Origin: Microthrixaceae bacterium
GTDB taxonomy: Bacteria; Actinomycetota; Acidimicrobiia; Acidimicrobiales; Microtrichaceae
Direction: 5' to 3'
DNA length: 64,000 bases
NCBI GenBank assembly: GCA_020845705.1
Contig: JADLFH010000067.1
Location: 36,455 to 100,454, forward strand
Numbering within the stretch: the stretch's first letter is position 1; each line of letters starts with the position of its first letter. The position numbers and the translations under genes are program-made. Positions 1 through 10,571 of the stretch are shown here, piece after piece. Below the pieces are notes generated by a model that was not told the DNA's origin, did no database searches, and saw only the letters and a program-made list of their open reading frames with translations.

Positions 1-2
1 AC

Positions 3-1100
3 ACCGAGCCGACGCCCACCCTCGGCGGTATCGCCATGTTCGGTGGGCTTGGGGCGGGGCTGGCCGCAGCAGGGATGCGGAGCTCGTTCGACGAGATTTT
101 CGCATCACGCACGACGATCCTGGGGATCGTCGGCGCAGCTGCGGTCATGTGGATCTCCGGGTTGGTCGACGATCTGCGGGAGGTGTCTGCGCCGGCGAAG
201 CTCGCCGCCATGGTGCTCGCCGGTTCGGTGCTGGTGATGTCGGGAACACAGATCATCAACGTTCCGATCCCCTTCGTCGGCTTCACCGTCTTGGCGCCCG
301 ACCTGGCAGTGGTCGTGTCGATCTTGTGGGTCGCGGTCATGGCGAACGCAACGAACCTCATCGACGGGCTCGACGGACTGGCAGCGGGGATCATCGCCAT
401 CGCCGCGGGTGCGTTCCTCCTCTACAGCATGAAGCTGGATGACGCCGGAGCCATGGAAGCGACGAACGTCGGGCCGCTGGTCGCCCTGATAGTGGTCGGT
501 ATCTGCGTGGGGTTCCTGCCGTGGAACTTCCACCCGGCGAAGGTGTTCATGGGCGACTCGGGAGCGTTGCTGCTCGGTCTGTTGATGGCAGCGTCGACCA
601 TCGCGGTGGGCGGCCAGTCGGACAACTCGTTCACCGGCCAGTCATGGTTCTTCTTCGCTCCGTTGGTGCTGCCGATCGTCATCCTCGGAGTGCCGCTCTT
701 CGACATGGCCTTCGCCATCCTGCGAAGAACCACCCGACGCACCGGCTTCGCGACCGCCGACAAGGACCACCTGCACCACCGGCTCCTGCGGTTGGGACAC
801 GGCCACCGCCAGGCGGTGCTGATCCTTTGGGCATTCACCGGGTTGTTGTCGTTGTTCGCACTGGTGCCCGTGCTGACCCGCCGGGGGACGGGTCTGTGGC
901 CGATCGGGGTGGCCGCGGTCGCGCTGCTGCTCTTCACGATGCTGCGCCCCCGCGTCCAACGACGCGACGGCCTCTCGGTCCGACGGGGAGACGACCCCGA
1001 GGTTGACCTCTCGTCACGCTCGACGGATGGCGACCCGTGGTATGAGTCACCACATCGTCTTTCTGGTAAGAACTCGCAGAACGAAGGGCGGGGGGTCTGA
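3..1100 (+). CDS. wecA: WecA/MraY-family undecaprenyl-phosphate sugar-1-phosphate transferase, 5' truncated by window
   Basis: Integral membrane enzyme that transfers a sugar-1-phosphate (GlcNAc-1-P in the WecA family) from a UDP-sugar to polyprenyl phosphate, starting cell-wall linkage or polysaccharide synthesis. The reading frame is open from base 3 with the family motif TPTLGGIAMF, so the true start lies upstream of the window. Visible motifs are the DD pair at 168-173 (LVDDLRE), NATNLIDGLDGLAAG, GDSGALLLG and HLHHRLLRLGHG near the C-terminus, among about nine hydrophobic segments. In mycobacteria the homologue lies directly upstream of the atp operon; here an importer is inserted between them. 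The polar C-terminal tail is not conserved. Confidence 0.93.
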   Translation, partial: TEPTPTLGGIAMFGGLGAGLAAAGMRSSFDEIFASRTTILGIVGAAAVMWISGLVDDLREVSAPAKLAAMVLAGSVLVMSGTQIINVPIPFVGFTVLAPDLAVVVSILWVAVMANATNLIDGLDGLAAGIIAIAAGAFLLYSMKLDDAGAMEATNVGPLVALIVVGICVGFLPWNFHPAKVFMGDSGALLLGLLMAASTIAVGGQSDNSFTGQSWFFFAPLVLPIVILGVPLFDMAFAILRRTTRRTGFATADKDHLHHRLLRLGHGHRQAVLILWAFTGLLSLFALVPVLTRRGTGLWPIGVAAVALLLFTMLRPRVQRRDGLSVRRGDDPEVDLSSRSTDGDPWYESPHRLSGKNSQNEGRGV

Positions 1101-1203
1101 TGGACAACTCCGGTACTTGGCTCGTAACCGAGGCGCGGTGGTGCAGGCGGTAACCCGATTCCTGGCAGCCTTGGTCTGGCTCACATCGACGAAGCGAGGA
1201 ATT

Positions 1204-2631
1204 GTGAAGCGGTCAATCGTTATCTGTCTGATCATCGTCACGTTGGTGGCGTCGGCTTGCGGTTCGAAGGAACAAGTAGCGGAGAAATCGCCAGTCGATG
1301 GTGGCGGAGCTGTGACATCGACAACGCGACGATCGACCGACGCCCAGGTATTCGGCACACTCGAGTCTCCGTGTGGCAAAGCTCCGGAGGGCAAGACCGT
1401 CACCATCAAGGCAGAGGAAGCGGGTCGTGGGACCGACCGGCTCTACATCGGTGTTGGAAATGATCGAACCGCCGACGCCCAGCCGGGAATGAACAAGGAA
1501 CTCTGGGACACGACACTCGCGTTCGTGGCCTGGTGCAACGAGCAGGGTGGAGTGGCGGGTATCCCGCTCGATCCGATTGACATCGATGGTCGGTACTTCC
1601 ACGTCGAGGAGGCGATGACCACCGCCTGTTCGGAGACGTTCGCGCTCGTCGGCGGTGGGTTGGTGTTCGACAATCAGGTGTTTTCGGGCAAAGACGGGTC
1701 CGACTTCCACAAATGCAGGCTCATTGCAGTACCGGGCTTCGCCGTGTCGACCGACTTCGCAGAGGCAAGTGGCGTCATCCAGCCACTCCCCAACCCTGCA
1801 CATAGGAAGTCCGCGGTCTGGCTACAGGATGTTGCTTCGCTGTTTCCCGAGGAGGTCGCCAAGACCGTGGCCGTTTATGGCGAAGGGGTGACCTCGATCG
1901 CCATAAACCGTGACCAGATCAAGGAGACCGCGAAGGCTGCCGTGCCGGAGATGAAGTTCCTCGACGACATCTCCTACAAGCTCATCGGCCAGGACTTCTC
2001 CGTGATAGCGCAGAAGGTGATCGACTCGGGTGCCACGGCACTTACCTTTGTCGGCGACCCGGTGAACTATTCAGCTCTGCTGGCAGAGCTGAAGAACCAG
2101 GGATGGGATGGCCCGTCGTTCGTGAATGTGAACGAGTACGACCAGCGGCTGTTCCTGAAGGGCGAGGACGTGGCCGACAACGTGCTCATCCGCTCGTCCA
2201 TCCACATGTTCGAAGAGGCCAACGAGTTCCCGGCAATGCAGCAGCTCTTGGACATCGTCTCACGGTTTGGTCCCGAGAGTCCGACTGTCGCTGCGCTGTC
2301 GGTGCAGTCGTTCTCGGCCGGCCTGCTGTTCGCCCAGTCGGTGAAGGACTGTGTGGAGGGTGGATCGGGCGAGATCAGTCGGGTCTGCGTGTTCGACGCG
2401 GCGAAGAAGGTCGATCACTGGGATGCGGGCGGTCTTCACGCCGACACCTCTCCCGCGGCCAATGAACCCCCCTCGTGCTCGATGCTGATCAGCGGGAAGG
2501 ACGGCAAGTTCATAAGGCGCTTCCCCGAAGAAGTTACGAAGGACCGGGGTTTCCATTGTGACGAGGATCTGACCGTGGATCTCGAGGGCGATCTCGGCAC
2601 AGGTCGAATCGATCCCAGTTCACCGTATTGA
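1204..2631 (+). CDS. Branched-chain amino acid-type ABC transporter substrate-binding lipoprotein, copy 1
   Basis: Extracytoplasmic ligand receptor for the importer encoded downstream (Leu/Ile/Val-binding, type I periplasmic fold). The frame is open further upstream, but GTG 1204 follows a GAGGA Shine-Dalgarno at about 5 nt and yields a lipoprotein signal: KR, a hydrophobic stretch, then lipobox VASACG. Length is 475 aa. A Thr/Ser-rich linker follows the Cys, then the binding fold beginning near CGKAPEGKTVTIKA. It is a close paralogue of the next gene (most of the mature sequence matches position for position) but uses clearly more A/T-ending codons. The natural ligand cannot be read from sequence. 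Confidence 0.9.
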   Translation: MKRSIVICLIIVTLVASACGSKEQVAEKSPVDGGGAVTSTTRRSTDAQVFGTLESPCGKAPEGKTVTIKAEEAGRGTDRLYIGVGNDRTADAQPGMNKELWDTTLAFVAWCNEQGGVAGIPLDPIDIDGRYFHVEEAMTTACSETFALVGGGLVFDNQVFSGKDGSDFHKCRLIAVPGFAVSTDFAEASGVIQPLPNPAHRKSAVWLQDVASLFPEEVAKTVAVYGEGVTSIAINRDQIKETAKAAVPEMKFLDDISYKLIGQDFSVIAQKVIDSGATALTFVGDPVNYSALLAELKNQGWDGPSFVNVNEYDQRLFLKGEDVADNVLIRSSIHMFEEANEFPAMQQLLDIVSRFGPESPTVAALSVQSFSAGLLFAQSVKDCVEGGSGEISRVCVFDAAKKVDHWDAGGLHADTSPAANEPPSCSMLISGKDGKFIRRFPEEVTKDRGFHCDEDLTVDLEGDLGTGRIDPSSPY

Positions 2632-2731
2632 TCGTGCCACCGTGAACCTGCGCGCGGTTGCCTTCCTCAGGCTAGGTTTCGGCGCTCTGTCAGAGATCGC
2701 CGGGGCGACGACCGATGGGGACCTGTCTCCA

Positions 2732-2762
2732 TTGCTCGGTTCGCCATCCGCTGATCTACGTT
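2732..2762 (+). promoter_or_regulatory. Candidate promoter for second binding-protein gene
   Basis: TTGCTC at 2732-2737 and TACGTT at 2757-2762 with a 19-bp spacer, in the 161-bp gap between the two binding-protein genes. The predicted start of transcription near 2769 leaves a short leader with the inverted repeat GGCCA-cg-TTGGCC (2767-2779) and an AAGGGGG Shine-Dalgarno. The spacer is longer than ideal, so this is tentative. Confidence 0.35.
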
Positions 2763-2792
2763 TTCGGCCACGTTGGCCAAGGGGGAATGCCC

Positions 2793-4214
2793 ATGAAGCG
2801 GTTGCTGGTCGCATGCCTTGCTCTTGTCGCGCTCGTGACCTCGGCGTGTGGAGCGAAGCACTCCGAGAACTCGGTGGTCAGCGGGGAGGGCAACGGCACG
2901 CCAAGCACCCAGCCTCCGGCGGCCACGAAATCCTTCGGCACCCTCGAATCACCGTGCGGGAAGGCGCCTGAGGGCAAGACCGTCACCATCAAGGCCGAGG
3001 ACGCCGGCCGAGGGACCGACAAGCTCTATATCGGTGTCGGCAACGACCGCACCGCCGACGCACAACCGGGCCTGAACAAGGAGTTGTGGGATACGACCTC
3101 GGCGTTCGTCGCATGGTGCAACGAGCAGGGCGGCGTCGCGGGAGTTCCGCTGGAGCCGGTTGACATCGACGGTCAGCTCATCAGGGTGGAGGCGGCGATG
3201 ACCACTGCTTGCGCCGAGACCTTCGCCCTGGTCGGCGGCGGTCTGGTGTTCGACAACCAGATGTTCTCGGGCAAGGACTCCTCCGACTTCCACAAGTGCA
3301 AGCTGATCGCGATCCCCGGCATCGCGGTGTCGACCGACTTCTCCGAAGCGAACGGTGTCATCCAGCCCATCCCGAACTCCGCGTACAGCCAGTCCGCGAT
3401 CTGGCTGCACGACATCGCGAAGCTGTACCCCGAAGAGGTCAAGAAGACCGTCGCCATCTTCGGCGAGGGCGTGACCTCGATCGCGATCAACCGCGACCAG
3501 ATCAAGGGCACTGCGAAGGCTGCGGTACCCGAGATGAAGTTCCTCGACGACATCTCCTACAAGCTCATCGGCCAGGACTACTCCGTGATCGCCCAGAAGG
3601 TGATCGATGCGGGGGCGACAGCCCTCACCTTCGTGGGTGAACCGGTCTACTTCTCCACGCTGCTGGCGGAGCTGAAGGCAAAGGGCTGGAACGGACCCGC
3701 CTTCGCGAATGCGAACCAATACGACCAGAAGTTGTTCGTCAAGGGCAACGACGTGGCCGACAACGCCCTGATCCGCATCGTCATCCACCCCTTCGAGGAG
3801 GCGGACAAGTACCCCGCGACCCAGCAGTTCCTAGACACCCTCAAGGAGTACGGCCCGCCTGATGTCACGATCGCATCGCTCGGCGCACAGGGCTTCTCGG
3901 CGAACCTGCTGTTCGCCCAGTCGGTCAAGGACTGTGTGGCGAACGGGTCCGGCGAGATCAGCCGGGTCTGCGTCATCGAGGCCGCCAAGAAGATCAAGGA
4001 CTGGGACGGTGGGGGACTTCATGCCAGGACGTTCCCCGGCAGTATCAAGCAACCCACCTGCTCGATGCTGCTCAGCGGCAAGGACGGGAAGTTCGTGCGC
4101 CGCTTCCCCAAGGACGCTGACAAGGACGACGGCCTTCACTGCGACGAGTCGCTGAGTGTCGAGATCGAGGGTGACCTCGGCAAGGGCAACGTGGATCCGA
4201 GCCTTCCCTACTGA
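2793..4214 (+). CDS. Branched-chain amino acid-type ABC transporter substrate-binding lipoprotein, copy 2
   Basis: Second binding lipoprotein of the same importer, 473 aa. Of two in-frame ATGs (2787, 2793), the second has AAGGGGG at a normal 7-nt spacing and gives the signal MKRLLVACLALVALVTSACG with lipobox VTSACG. The mature region aligns along its whole length with the preceding gene, including GRGTDxLYIGVGNDRTADAQPG and the Cys-containing C-terminal segments (CVANGSGEISRVCV), so the pair arose by tandem duplication. Codon use is strongly GC-ending, unlike copy 1. It lies 21 nt upstream of the permease gene and is probably co-transcribed with it. The ligand is unknown. Confidence 0.9.
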   Translation: MKRLLVACLALVALVTSACGAKHSENSVVSGEGNGTPSTQPPAATKSFGTLESPCGKAPEGKTVTIKAEDAGRGTDKLYIGVGNDRTADAQPGLNKELWDTTSAFVAWCNEQGGVAGVPLEPVDIDGQLIRVEAAMTTACAETFALVGGGLVFDNQMFSGKDSSDFHKCKLIAIPGIAVSTDFSEANGVIQPIPNSAYSQSAIWLHDIAKLYPEEVKKTVAIFGEGVTSIAINRDQIKGTAKAAVPEMKFLDDISYKLIGQDYSVIAQKVIDAGATALTFVGEPVYFSTLLAELKAKGWNGPAFANANQYDQKLFVKGNDVADNALIRIVIHPFEEADKYPATQQFLDTLKEYGPPDVTIASLGAQGFSANLLFAQSVKDCVANGSGEISRVCVIEAAKKIKDWDGGGLHARTFPGSIKQPTCSMLLSGKDGKFVRRFPKDADKDDGLHCDESLSVEIEGDLGKGNVDPSLPY

Positions 4215-4235
4215 TCCGGCGCAGCAACCGACACC

Positions 4236-6572
4236 ATGGATCAGTTCCTCCAGCTCACGATCACCGGAATCCCTCTCGCTGCGGTCTACGCGATCTCGGC
4301 CACCGGGTTGGTGGTCACCTACACGATCTCGGGGATCTTCAACTTCGCCCATGGTGCGATCGGGATGCTGGCGGCCTTCGCCTATTGGCAGATCCATGTC
4401 GGCTGGGGTCTCCCGGCGTTGCCGTCTCTGATCCTGGTGATCTTCGTGATCGCGCCGCTGTTCGGGGCGCTGGTGGAGCGGGTGTTGATCCGAGGCCTGG
4501 AGGGAGCCTCCGAAGTTGTCAACGTGGTCGTCACCACGTCGCTGATGATCGGCCTGTTGGGCTTGGCGAACCTGGTGTGGCCACCGGGGGTGAACCGCAA
4601 CGTGGTTCAGTTCTTCAGCGACGTGAAGGGTGTGAACATCCTCGGCGTCACAGTCGCGATCCACCGGTTGATCATGGTGGCGGTGGCCGTCTTGGTGGTC
4701 GGCCTGCTGTGGCTTCTGCTCAACCGCACTCGGATCGGCGTGACGATGCGGGCGGTGGTCGATGATCGCTCGCTGCTCCAGCTCAACGGCGGACGCCCGG
4801 CGCGGGTTTCGATGTTCTCCTGGGCGCTGGGATCCTCTCTGGCCGCACTGGCCGGAATCCTCATCGCCCCGACACTCAACCTCCAGCCGATCACCTTGAC
4901 CCTCATGGTCGTGACGGCCTACGCGGCGGCTGCCGTCGGCCGGCTACGCAGCCTTCCCCTGACCTTTCTCGGTGCACTCATCCTCGGGCTCGGCGAGAGT
5001 TACCTGAAGGGCTACATCGACACGTCCGACAAACTCGGGTCTTTCCAGCTGGACAAGCTGGGTTCAGCCTTCTCGCCGATCGTGTTGTTGATCGCGATCA
5101 TCTTCCTTCCGCAGGCCCGGCTGCGCAGCGTGGGCCAGCAACGCCAGCGGGAACACTGGAAGGTGCCGTCGGTCGAATCCGCGGTGCTCGGTGCGGTTTC
5201 GTTGGTCGTCGTGGTGGTCGCCGTGGCCTTGTTGCTGGCGCCCACCTACCAACTGCTTCTGGTCGATGCGCTCTTCTTCGCACTCGTTGCTCTGTCGCTG
5301 GTGCCGCTGACGGGGTACGCGGGCCAGATCTCACTGGCCCAGGTCACCTTCGCGGGTGTCGGGGGAATAGTTGCATCGATGGTGGGCGCGCAGCTCCAGC
5401 CCCTCGGCGTGGTGGTAGCCGTCGCGGTGACCGGCCTGTTCGGCGGGCTTGCCGCACTGCCGGCCCTGCGCCTCCAAGGCATCTACCTCGCTCTTGCCAC
5501 GGCCGCACTGGCGATGCTCATGTACGAACTGGTCTTTCTCCAGGACTCGGTCATGCCGGCGAACAACCGGCAGGTCCCACCGGTGGGTGTGGGGGACATG
5601 AAGGTTTCGAGCACCCTCGGCCAGATAGTCCTTCTTGCCGTCGCCTTCGGCCTGTGTTCCATCGGGTTGGTGTTCCTGCGGCGAGGGCGATGGGGTCGAC
5701 GCCTTGCGGCGATGAAGGACAGCCCCGTGGCCTGTGCCACTTTGGGACTCAGCCTGACCAGCACCAAGGTTGCGACCTTCGCCGTATCCGCCGGAATCGC
5801 CGGGCTCGCCGGGGCCGTCTCGGGCAAGACGCTGACCACCGACCAGCTGCGTTTCGAGGCGAACTTCCCCGTGACGACTTTCGCCGTCGTCGGTGGGGTG
5901 GGCGTGGTCAGCGGCGCGTTGATCGGTGGATCGATGCTCGGCGTGCTTCCGGTGATGAACAAGGTGTTCGCGACGAACGCGGTGGGCCTTTTCAAGTTCT
6001 TCGAGATCCCCGTGTCGAAGCTGAATGCAGTGTTGCCCGGTCTCATGGGTGTCAGCCTCGGTCGGAACCCGACAGGCCTGAGTCCGATGCTGTCACAGCG
6101 CTTCGAGCCCGTTCGTCGGAGCCCCGTTGCCGCGATCGGGTTCCCGGTGGCGGTTGCGGTCGCCTGGTTCCTCGCGTACCGGGACGTCATCGACGGCTGG
6201 ACGTTCCTGGCGTTGCTCGCGCTGGTGCTGGCCGTGCTCCCGGCCATGGCGGTGGTGTTGGCGGGAGAGCTGGGCCTGCAACGGAGCCTGGTGATCGGAG
6301 GCATCGTCGTTGCGGGGTTGGCCGGGGCGTTCGCGCTGCCTTGGGCGACTCTGTCGGACACGTCCAACGCCGTCCGTTTTTGCGCCTTCGTCGGCTACGG
6401 GGTACTCGTCGGCGTGGCCGCCGGCGGAGTGGCGGGACTGCTCCAGGCACCTGAGGACGAACGCCCGCCGTCGCCCGACATGCTGGGCATCACCTCTCCC
6501 CTCAACCGTTCCGACGCGCTCGAGGCCGAACGTGGCCTGGGTTTCAGCGAGGAGGAGCTACTTGTCCGCTGA
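4236..6572 (+). CDS. Fused LivH-LivM branched-chain amino acid ABC transporter permease
   Basis: One 778-aa polypeptide carrying both transmembrane subunits of a LIV-type importer. Residues 1 to about 290 are LivH-like (GIFNFAHGAIGMLAAF near the start). About 330-640 are LivM-like (LTGYAGQISLAQVTFAGVGG and the loop before KVATFAVSAGIAGLAGA). A further block of about 130 residues with roughly four hydrophobic segments, followed by a polar tail, extends beyond normal LivM. Fusion of the two permeases fixes their 1:1 stoichiometry. It sits between the binding proteins and the two ATPase genes, completing the importer. Confidence 0.92.
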   Translation: MDQFLQLTITGIPLAAVYAISATGLVVTYTISGIFNFAHGAIGMLAAFAYWQIHVGWGLPALPSLILVIFVIAPLFGALVERVLIRGLEGASEVVNVVVTTSLMIGLLGLANLVWPPGVNRNVVQFFSDVKGVNILGVTVAIHRLIMVAVAVLVVGLLWLLLNRTRIGVTMRAVVDDRSLLQLNGGRPARVSMFSWALGSSLAALAGILIAPTLNLQPITLTLMVVTAYAAAAVGRLRSLPLTFLGALILGLGESYLKGYIDTSDKLGSFQLDKLGSAFSPIVLLIAIIFLPQARLRSVGQQRQREHWKVPSVESAVLGAVSLVVVVVAVALLLAPTYQLLLVDALFFALVALSLVPLTGYAGQISLAQVTFAGVGGIVASMVGAQLQPLGVVVAVAVTGLFGGLAALPALRLQGIYLALATAALAMLMYELVFLQDSVMPANNRQVPPVGVGDMKVSSTLGQIVLLAVAFGLCSIGLVFLRRGRWGRRLAAMKDSPVACATLGLSLTSTKVATFAVSAGIAGLAGAVSGKTLTTDQLRFEANFPVTTFAVVGGVGVVSGALIGGSMLGVLPVMNKVFATNAVGLFKFFEIPVSKLNAVLPGLMGVSLGRNPTGLSPMLSQRFEPVRRSPVAAIGFPVAVAVAWFLAYRDVIDGWTFLALLALVLAVLPAMAVVLAGELGLQRSLVIGGIVVAGLAGAFALPWATLSDTSNAVRFCAFVGYGVLVGVAAGGVAGLLQAPEDERPPSPDMLGITSPLNRSDALEAERGLGFSEEELLVR

Positions 6573-6604
6573 ACTCGCCCAGGCCTCATCGGGGATCGTC
6601 TGAC

Positions 6605-7363
6605 ATGGCGTTGCTGGAGACCCGCGGTCTGTCGGTGCGCTTCGGTGGACACCTCGCGGTGTCCTCGGTCGACCTGGACGTGGAGTCGGGCGTGGTCACC
6701 GGGCTCATCGGCCCCAACGGTGCGGGCAAGACCACGACCTTCAACCTGATCTGTGGCGTGCTCGGAGCCACGGGAGGTCGTGTGATCTTCGACGGTCGAC
6801 CGATTGGGTCGCTGAGCACCCACTACCGGGCTCGGCTCGGCATCGGGCGCACCTTCCAACGACTCGAGGTCTTCGGTTCCATGACGGTGCGTGAGAACGT
6901 GCTGGTCGGCGCGGAGATTCGACAGGCCTGGGCCCGATTCTCCCATGTGTCTCCTCAGCTCCTCGCAGACGGAGAGGAGCTGCCGCTGGGCGAAGAGGTG
7001 GAGCTGTTGGTCGAGCGACTTGGCCTTGCGGCGGTAGCCGATGTCAGGGTCGGCGAGTTGCCCACGGGCCAGGCGAGGCTGGTCGAGATCGCCCGTGCGC
7101 TGGCCATCCGACCGCGGGTTCTGCTGCTGGACGAACCGGCCTCGGGACTGGACGACACCGAGACCGGCCATCTCGGTGAGCTGATGCAGCAGCTCGCGGC
7201 CTCGGGTCTCGCCATCCTGTTGGTCGAACATGACGTGCCGTTGGTGATGAAGGTGTGCGCTCAGGTGAACGTGTTGGACTTCGGTCAGGTGATCGCACGC
7301 GGAACCCCTTCGGAGATCCAAGCCAACGAGGTCGTGCAGGCCGCATACCTGGGGGGCTCGTGA
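6605..7363 (+). CDS. livG: LivG-type branched-chain amino acid ABC transporter ATPase
   Basis: Cytoplasmic ATPase subunit, 252 aa, that powers the LIV-type importer together with LivF. Walker A is GLIGPNGAGKTTT. The LivG-type family signature region TFQRLEVFGSMTVRENVLVG follows, then a divergent ABC signature (VGELPTGQARLVEIARAL), Walker B LLLDEPASGLDD and the switch histidine in VEHDVPLVM. The C-terminus ends AAYLGGS, as is usual in this family. The unusual ELPTGQ in place of LSxGQ is also seen in the LivG of the second importer in this window. Start ATG 6605 lies 32 nt after the permease stop. Confidence 0.93.
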   Translation: MALLETRGLSVRFGGHLAVSSVDLDVESGVVTGLIGPNGAGKTTTFNLICGVLGATGGRVIFDGRPIGSLSTHYRARLGIGRTFQRLEVFGSMTVRENVLVGAEIRQAWARFSHVSPQLLADGEELPLGEEVELLVERLGLAAVADVRVGELPTGQARLVEIARALAIRPRVLLLDEPASGLDDTETGHLGELMQQLAASGLAILLVEHDVPLVMKVCAQVNVLDFGQVIARGTPSEIQANEVVQAAYLGGS

Positions 7364-8091
7364 ATCCGTCGATCGATGCGCCGGTCGTAGAGGAGATCCC
7401 TCTGTTGTCGTTGCGTGGGGTCCGTGCCGCGTACGGCAACATCGACGTCCTCCACGGCGTGGACCTAGACGTGCCCAAAGGGACCGTCGTCGCGCTCCTG
7501 GGTCCCAACGGCGCGGGCAAGTCCACCACCCTGAAGGTCGCGTGCGGGTTGATGGCCGCAAAGGCCGGCAAGGTTCTGGTGGCGGGACGTGACGTGACCG
7601 GCGTTCGTGCCGAGGAGCTCGCACGGCGGGGGCTGGTGACGATCCCCGAGGGCAAGGGGGTCTTCCCCAACCTCACCGTCCGCGAGAACCTCATCGTGGC
7701 CACCTACGGCGGCCAGAAGCTCGCCGATATCGAGGAAGTCGCCTACGGCCGCTTCCCGCGTCTGAAGGAGCGCCGCCAACAGGTTGCCGGAACGATGTCG
7801 GGCGGTGAGCAACAGATGCTGGCCATGGCCCGCGGGCTGGCCTCGAACCCTGCGATCCTCCTGCTCGACGAGCTCTCGATGGGCCTCGCACCGTTGGTGG
7901 TCGAGGAGCTCTACGGGGTCGTTGCGCAGATCGCGCAGTCCGGCATATCGATTCTCGTCATCGAGCAGTTCGCCCGAACGGTTCTCGGCGTTGCCGACAT
8001 CGCGGCCATCATGTTGAACGGCAGGGTCCGCGCCATCGGCTCACCTGACGAGATCGAAGAAGAGCTCTCCTCCGCCTACTTGGGCGGTTGA
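7360..8091 (+). CDS. livF: LivF-type branched-chain amino acid ABC transporter ATPase
   Basis: Second ATPase subunit of the importer, 243 aa. GTG 7360 overlaps the livG stop as GTGA, implying translational coupling; upstream in-frame starts would lie inside livG and are rejected. Motifs: Walker A LLGPNGAGKST, signature MSGGEQQMLAMARGLA, Walker B LLLDELSMGLAPL (the usual DEP is DEL here), switch His replaced by Gln in IEQFARTVL as is typical of LivF, and the C-terminal SSAYLGG. It completes a five-gene importer set: two receptors, fused permease, LivG, LivF. Confidence 0.93.
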   Translation: MNPSIDAPVVEEIPLLSLRGVRAAYGNIDVLHGVDLDVPKGTVVALLGPNGAGKSTTLKVACGLMAAKAGKVLVAGRDVTGVRAEELARRGLVTIPEGKGVFPNLTVRENLIVATYGGQKLADIEEVAYGRFPRLKERRQQVAGTMSGGEQQMLAMARGLASNPAILLLDELSMGLAPLVVEELYGVVAQIAQSGISILVIEQFARTVLGVADIAAIMLNGRVRAIGSPDEIEEELSSAYLGG

Positions 8092-8135
8092 TCCCCAACC
8101 ATCTCCGACCAGTACTCACCGAAGTCGAGGACACA

Positions 8136-8504
8136 ATGAACGAACAGCCGGATCGGGTAGCGGAGTTCACCGCAGAGATCGAGTCCATGAAACTGAAGGC
8201 CGGTGGCGCGGAGGGCGAGAAGCGCCTACTGCTCCTTGGCGTCCTCGCGGTTGGTGCCGGCATCGTGTTGGCCGTCATCGGTGGCGTGCAGGTGGTCAAT
8301 GCCGAGACGCTGATGGACCAGCAGGCGTATCTGGCCACGGGAGCGTTCCTGGGCATTGCGCTGATGGTGGCCGGTGCAGCGCTGTTCGTCCGTTACTCGC
8401 TCGCTCGCTACCTCCGGTTCTGGATGGTGCGGTTGGTGTTCGAGAGCCGGGCGAACGCCGATCGCATCGTCGATGCCATCGAGCGGGCGTCGGGTCCGCG
8501 TTGA
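8136..8504 (+). CDS. Small two-helix membrane protein of unknown function
   Basis: 122-aa protein that I do not recognise as a named family. ATG 8136 follows a TCGAGGA Shine-Dalgarno; an in-frame ATG further upstream overlaps the livF stop and has no such site. An acidic, probably helical N-terminus (EFTAEIESMKLKAGGAEGEKR) precedes two hydrophobic segments (about residues 28-50 and 64-86). A basic C-terminal part follows (ARYLRFWMVRLVFESRANADRIVDAI). It lies 44 nt after livF and in the same direction, so it may be transcribed with the importer; a transport role is only inferred from position. Confidence 0.75.
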   Translation: MNEQPDRVAEFTAEIESMKLKAGGAEGEKRLLLLGVLAVGAGIVLAVIGGVQVVNAETLMDQQAYLATGAFLGIALMVAGAALFVRYSLARYLRFWMVRLVFESRANADRIVDAIERASGPR

Positions 8505-8512
8505 CCGCCCTT

Positions 8513-8528
8513 GCGCAAGAACTTGCGC
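8513..8528. promoter_or_regulatory. Perfect inverted repeat upstream of the atp operon
   Basis: GCGCAAG-AA-CTTGCGC is a perfect 7+7 inverted repeat at 8513-8528. Its right arm covers the TTGCGC hexamer (8523-8528) that could serve as the -35 of the atp promoter. An outer CCGCCC (8506-8511) and GGGCGG (8535-8540) can also pair. It could be an operator or the hairpin that ends the importer transcript; there is no T-tract. Confidence 0.4.
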
Positions 8529-8552
8529 GCCCGCGGGCGGCCTTCCTAGATT
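8523..8552 (+). promoter_or_regulatory. Candidate promoter of the ATP synthase operon
   Basis: TTGCGC (8523-8528), 18-bp spacer, TAGATT (8547-8552). A second -10-like TAGTTT lies at 8558-8563. The site is in the 107-bp gap between the importer cluster and atpZ, the only sizeable gap before the operon. Confidence 0.45.
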
Positions 8553-8611
8553 GCGAATAGTTTCACAAGCTCGCCACGCCTTGGCTCGGTGAGCGCGGCA
8601 GACAGGGATCC

Positions 8612-10529
<1,918 letters not shown>

Positions 10530-10571
10530 CCTCACCCGACGGACCGCAAGTAACTACCGACCGGAGCAGCC

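Noticed and set aside
1003..1203. Extended N-terminus for the first receptor lipoprotein
   Set aside because: It would overlap wecA and destroy the lipoprotein signal; GTG 1204 has a Shine-Dalgarno and gives a proper lipobox.
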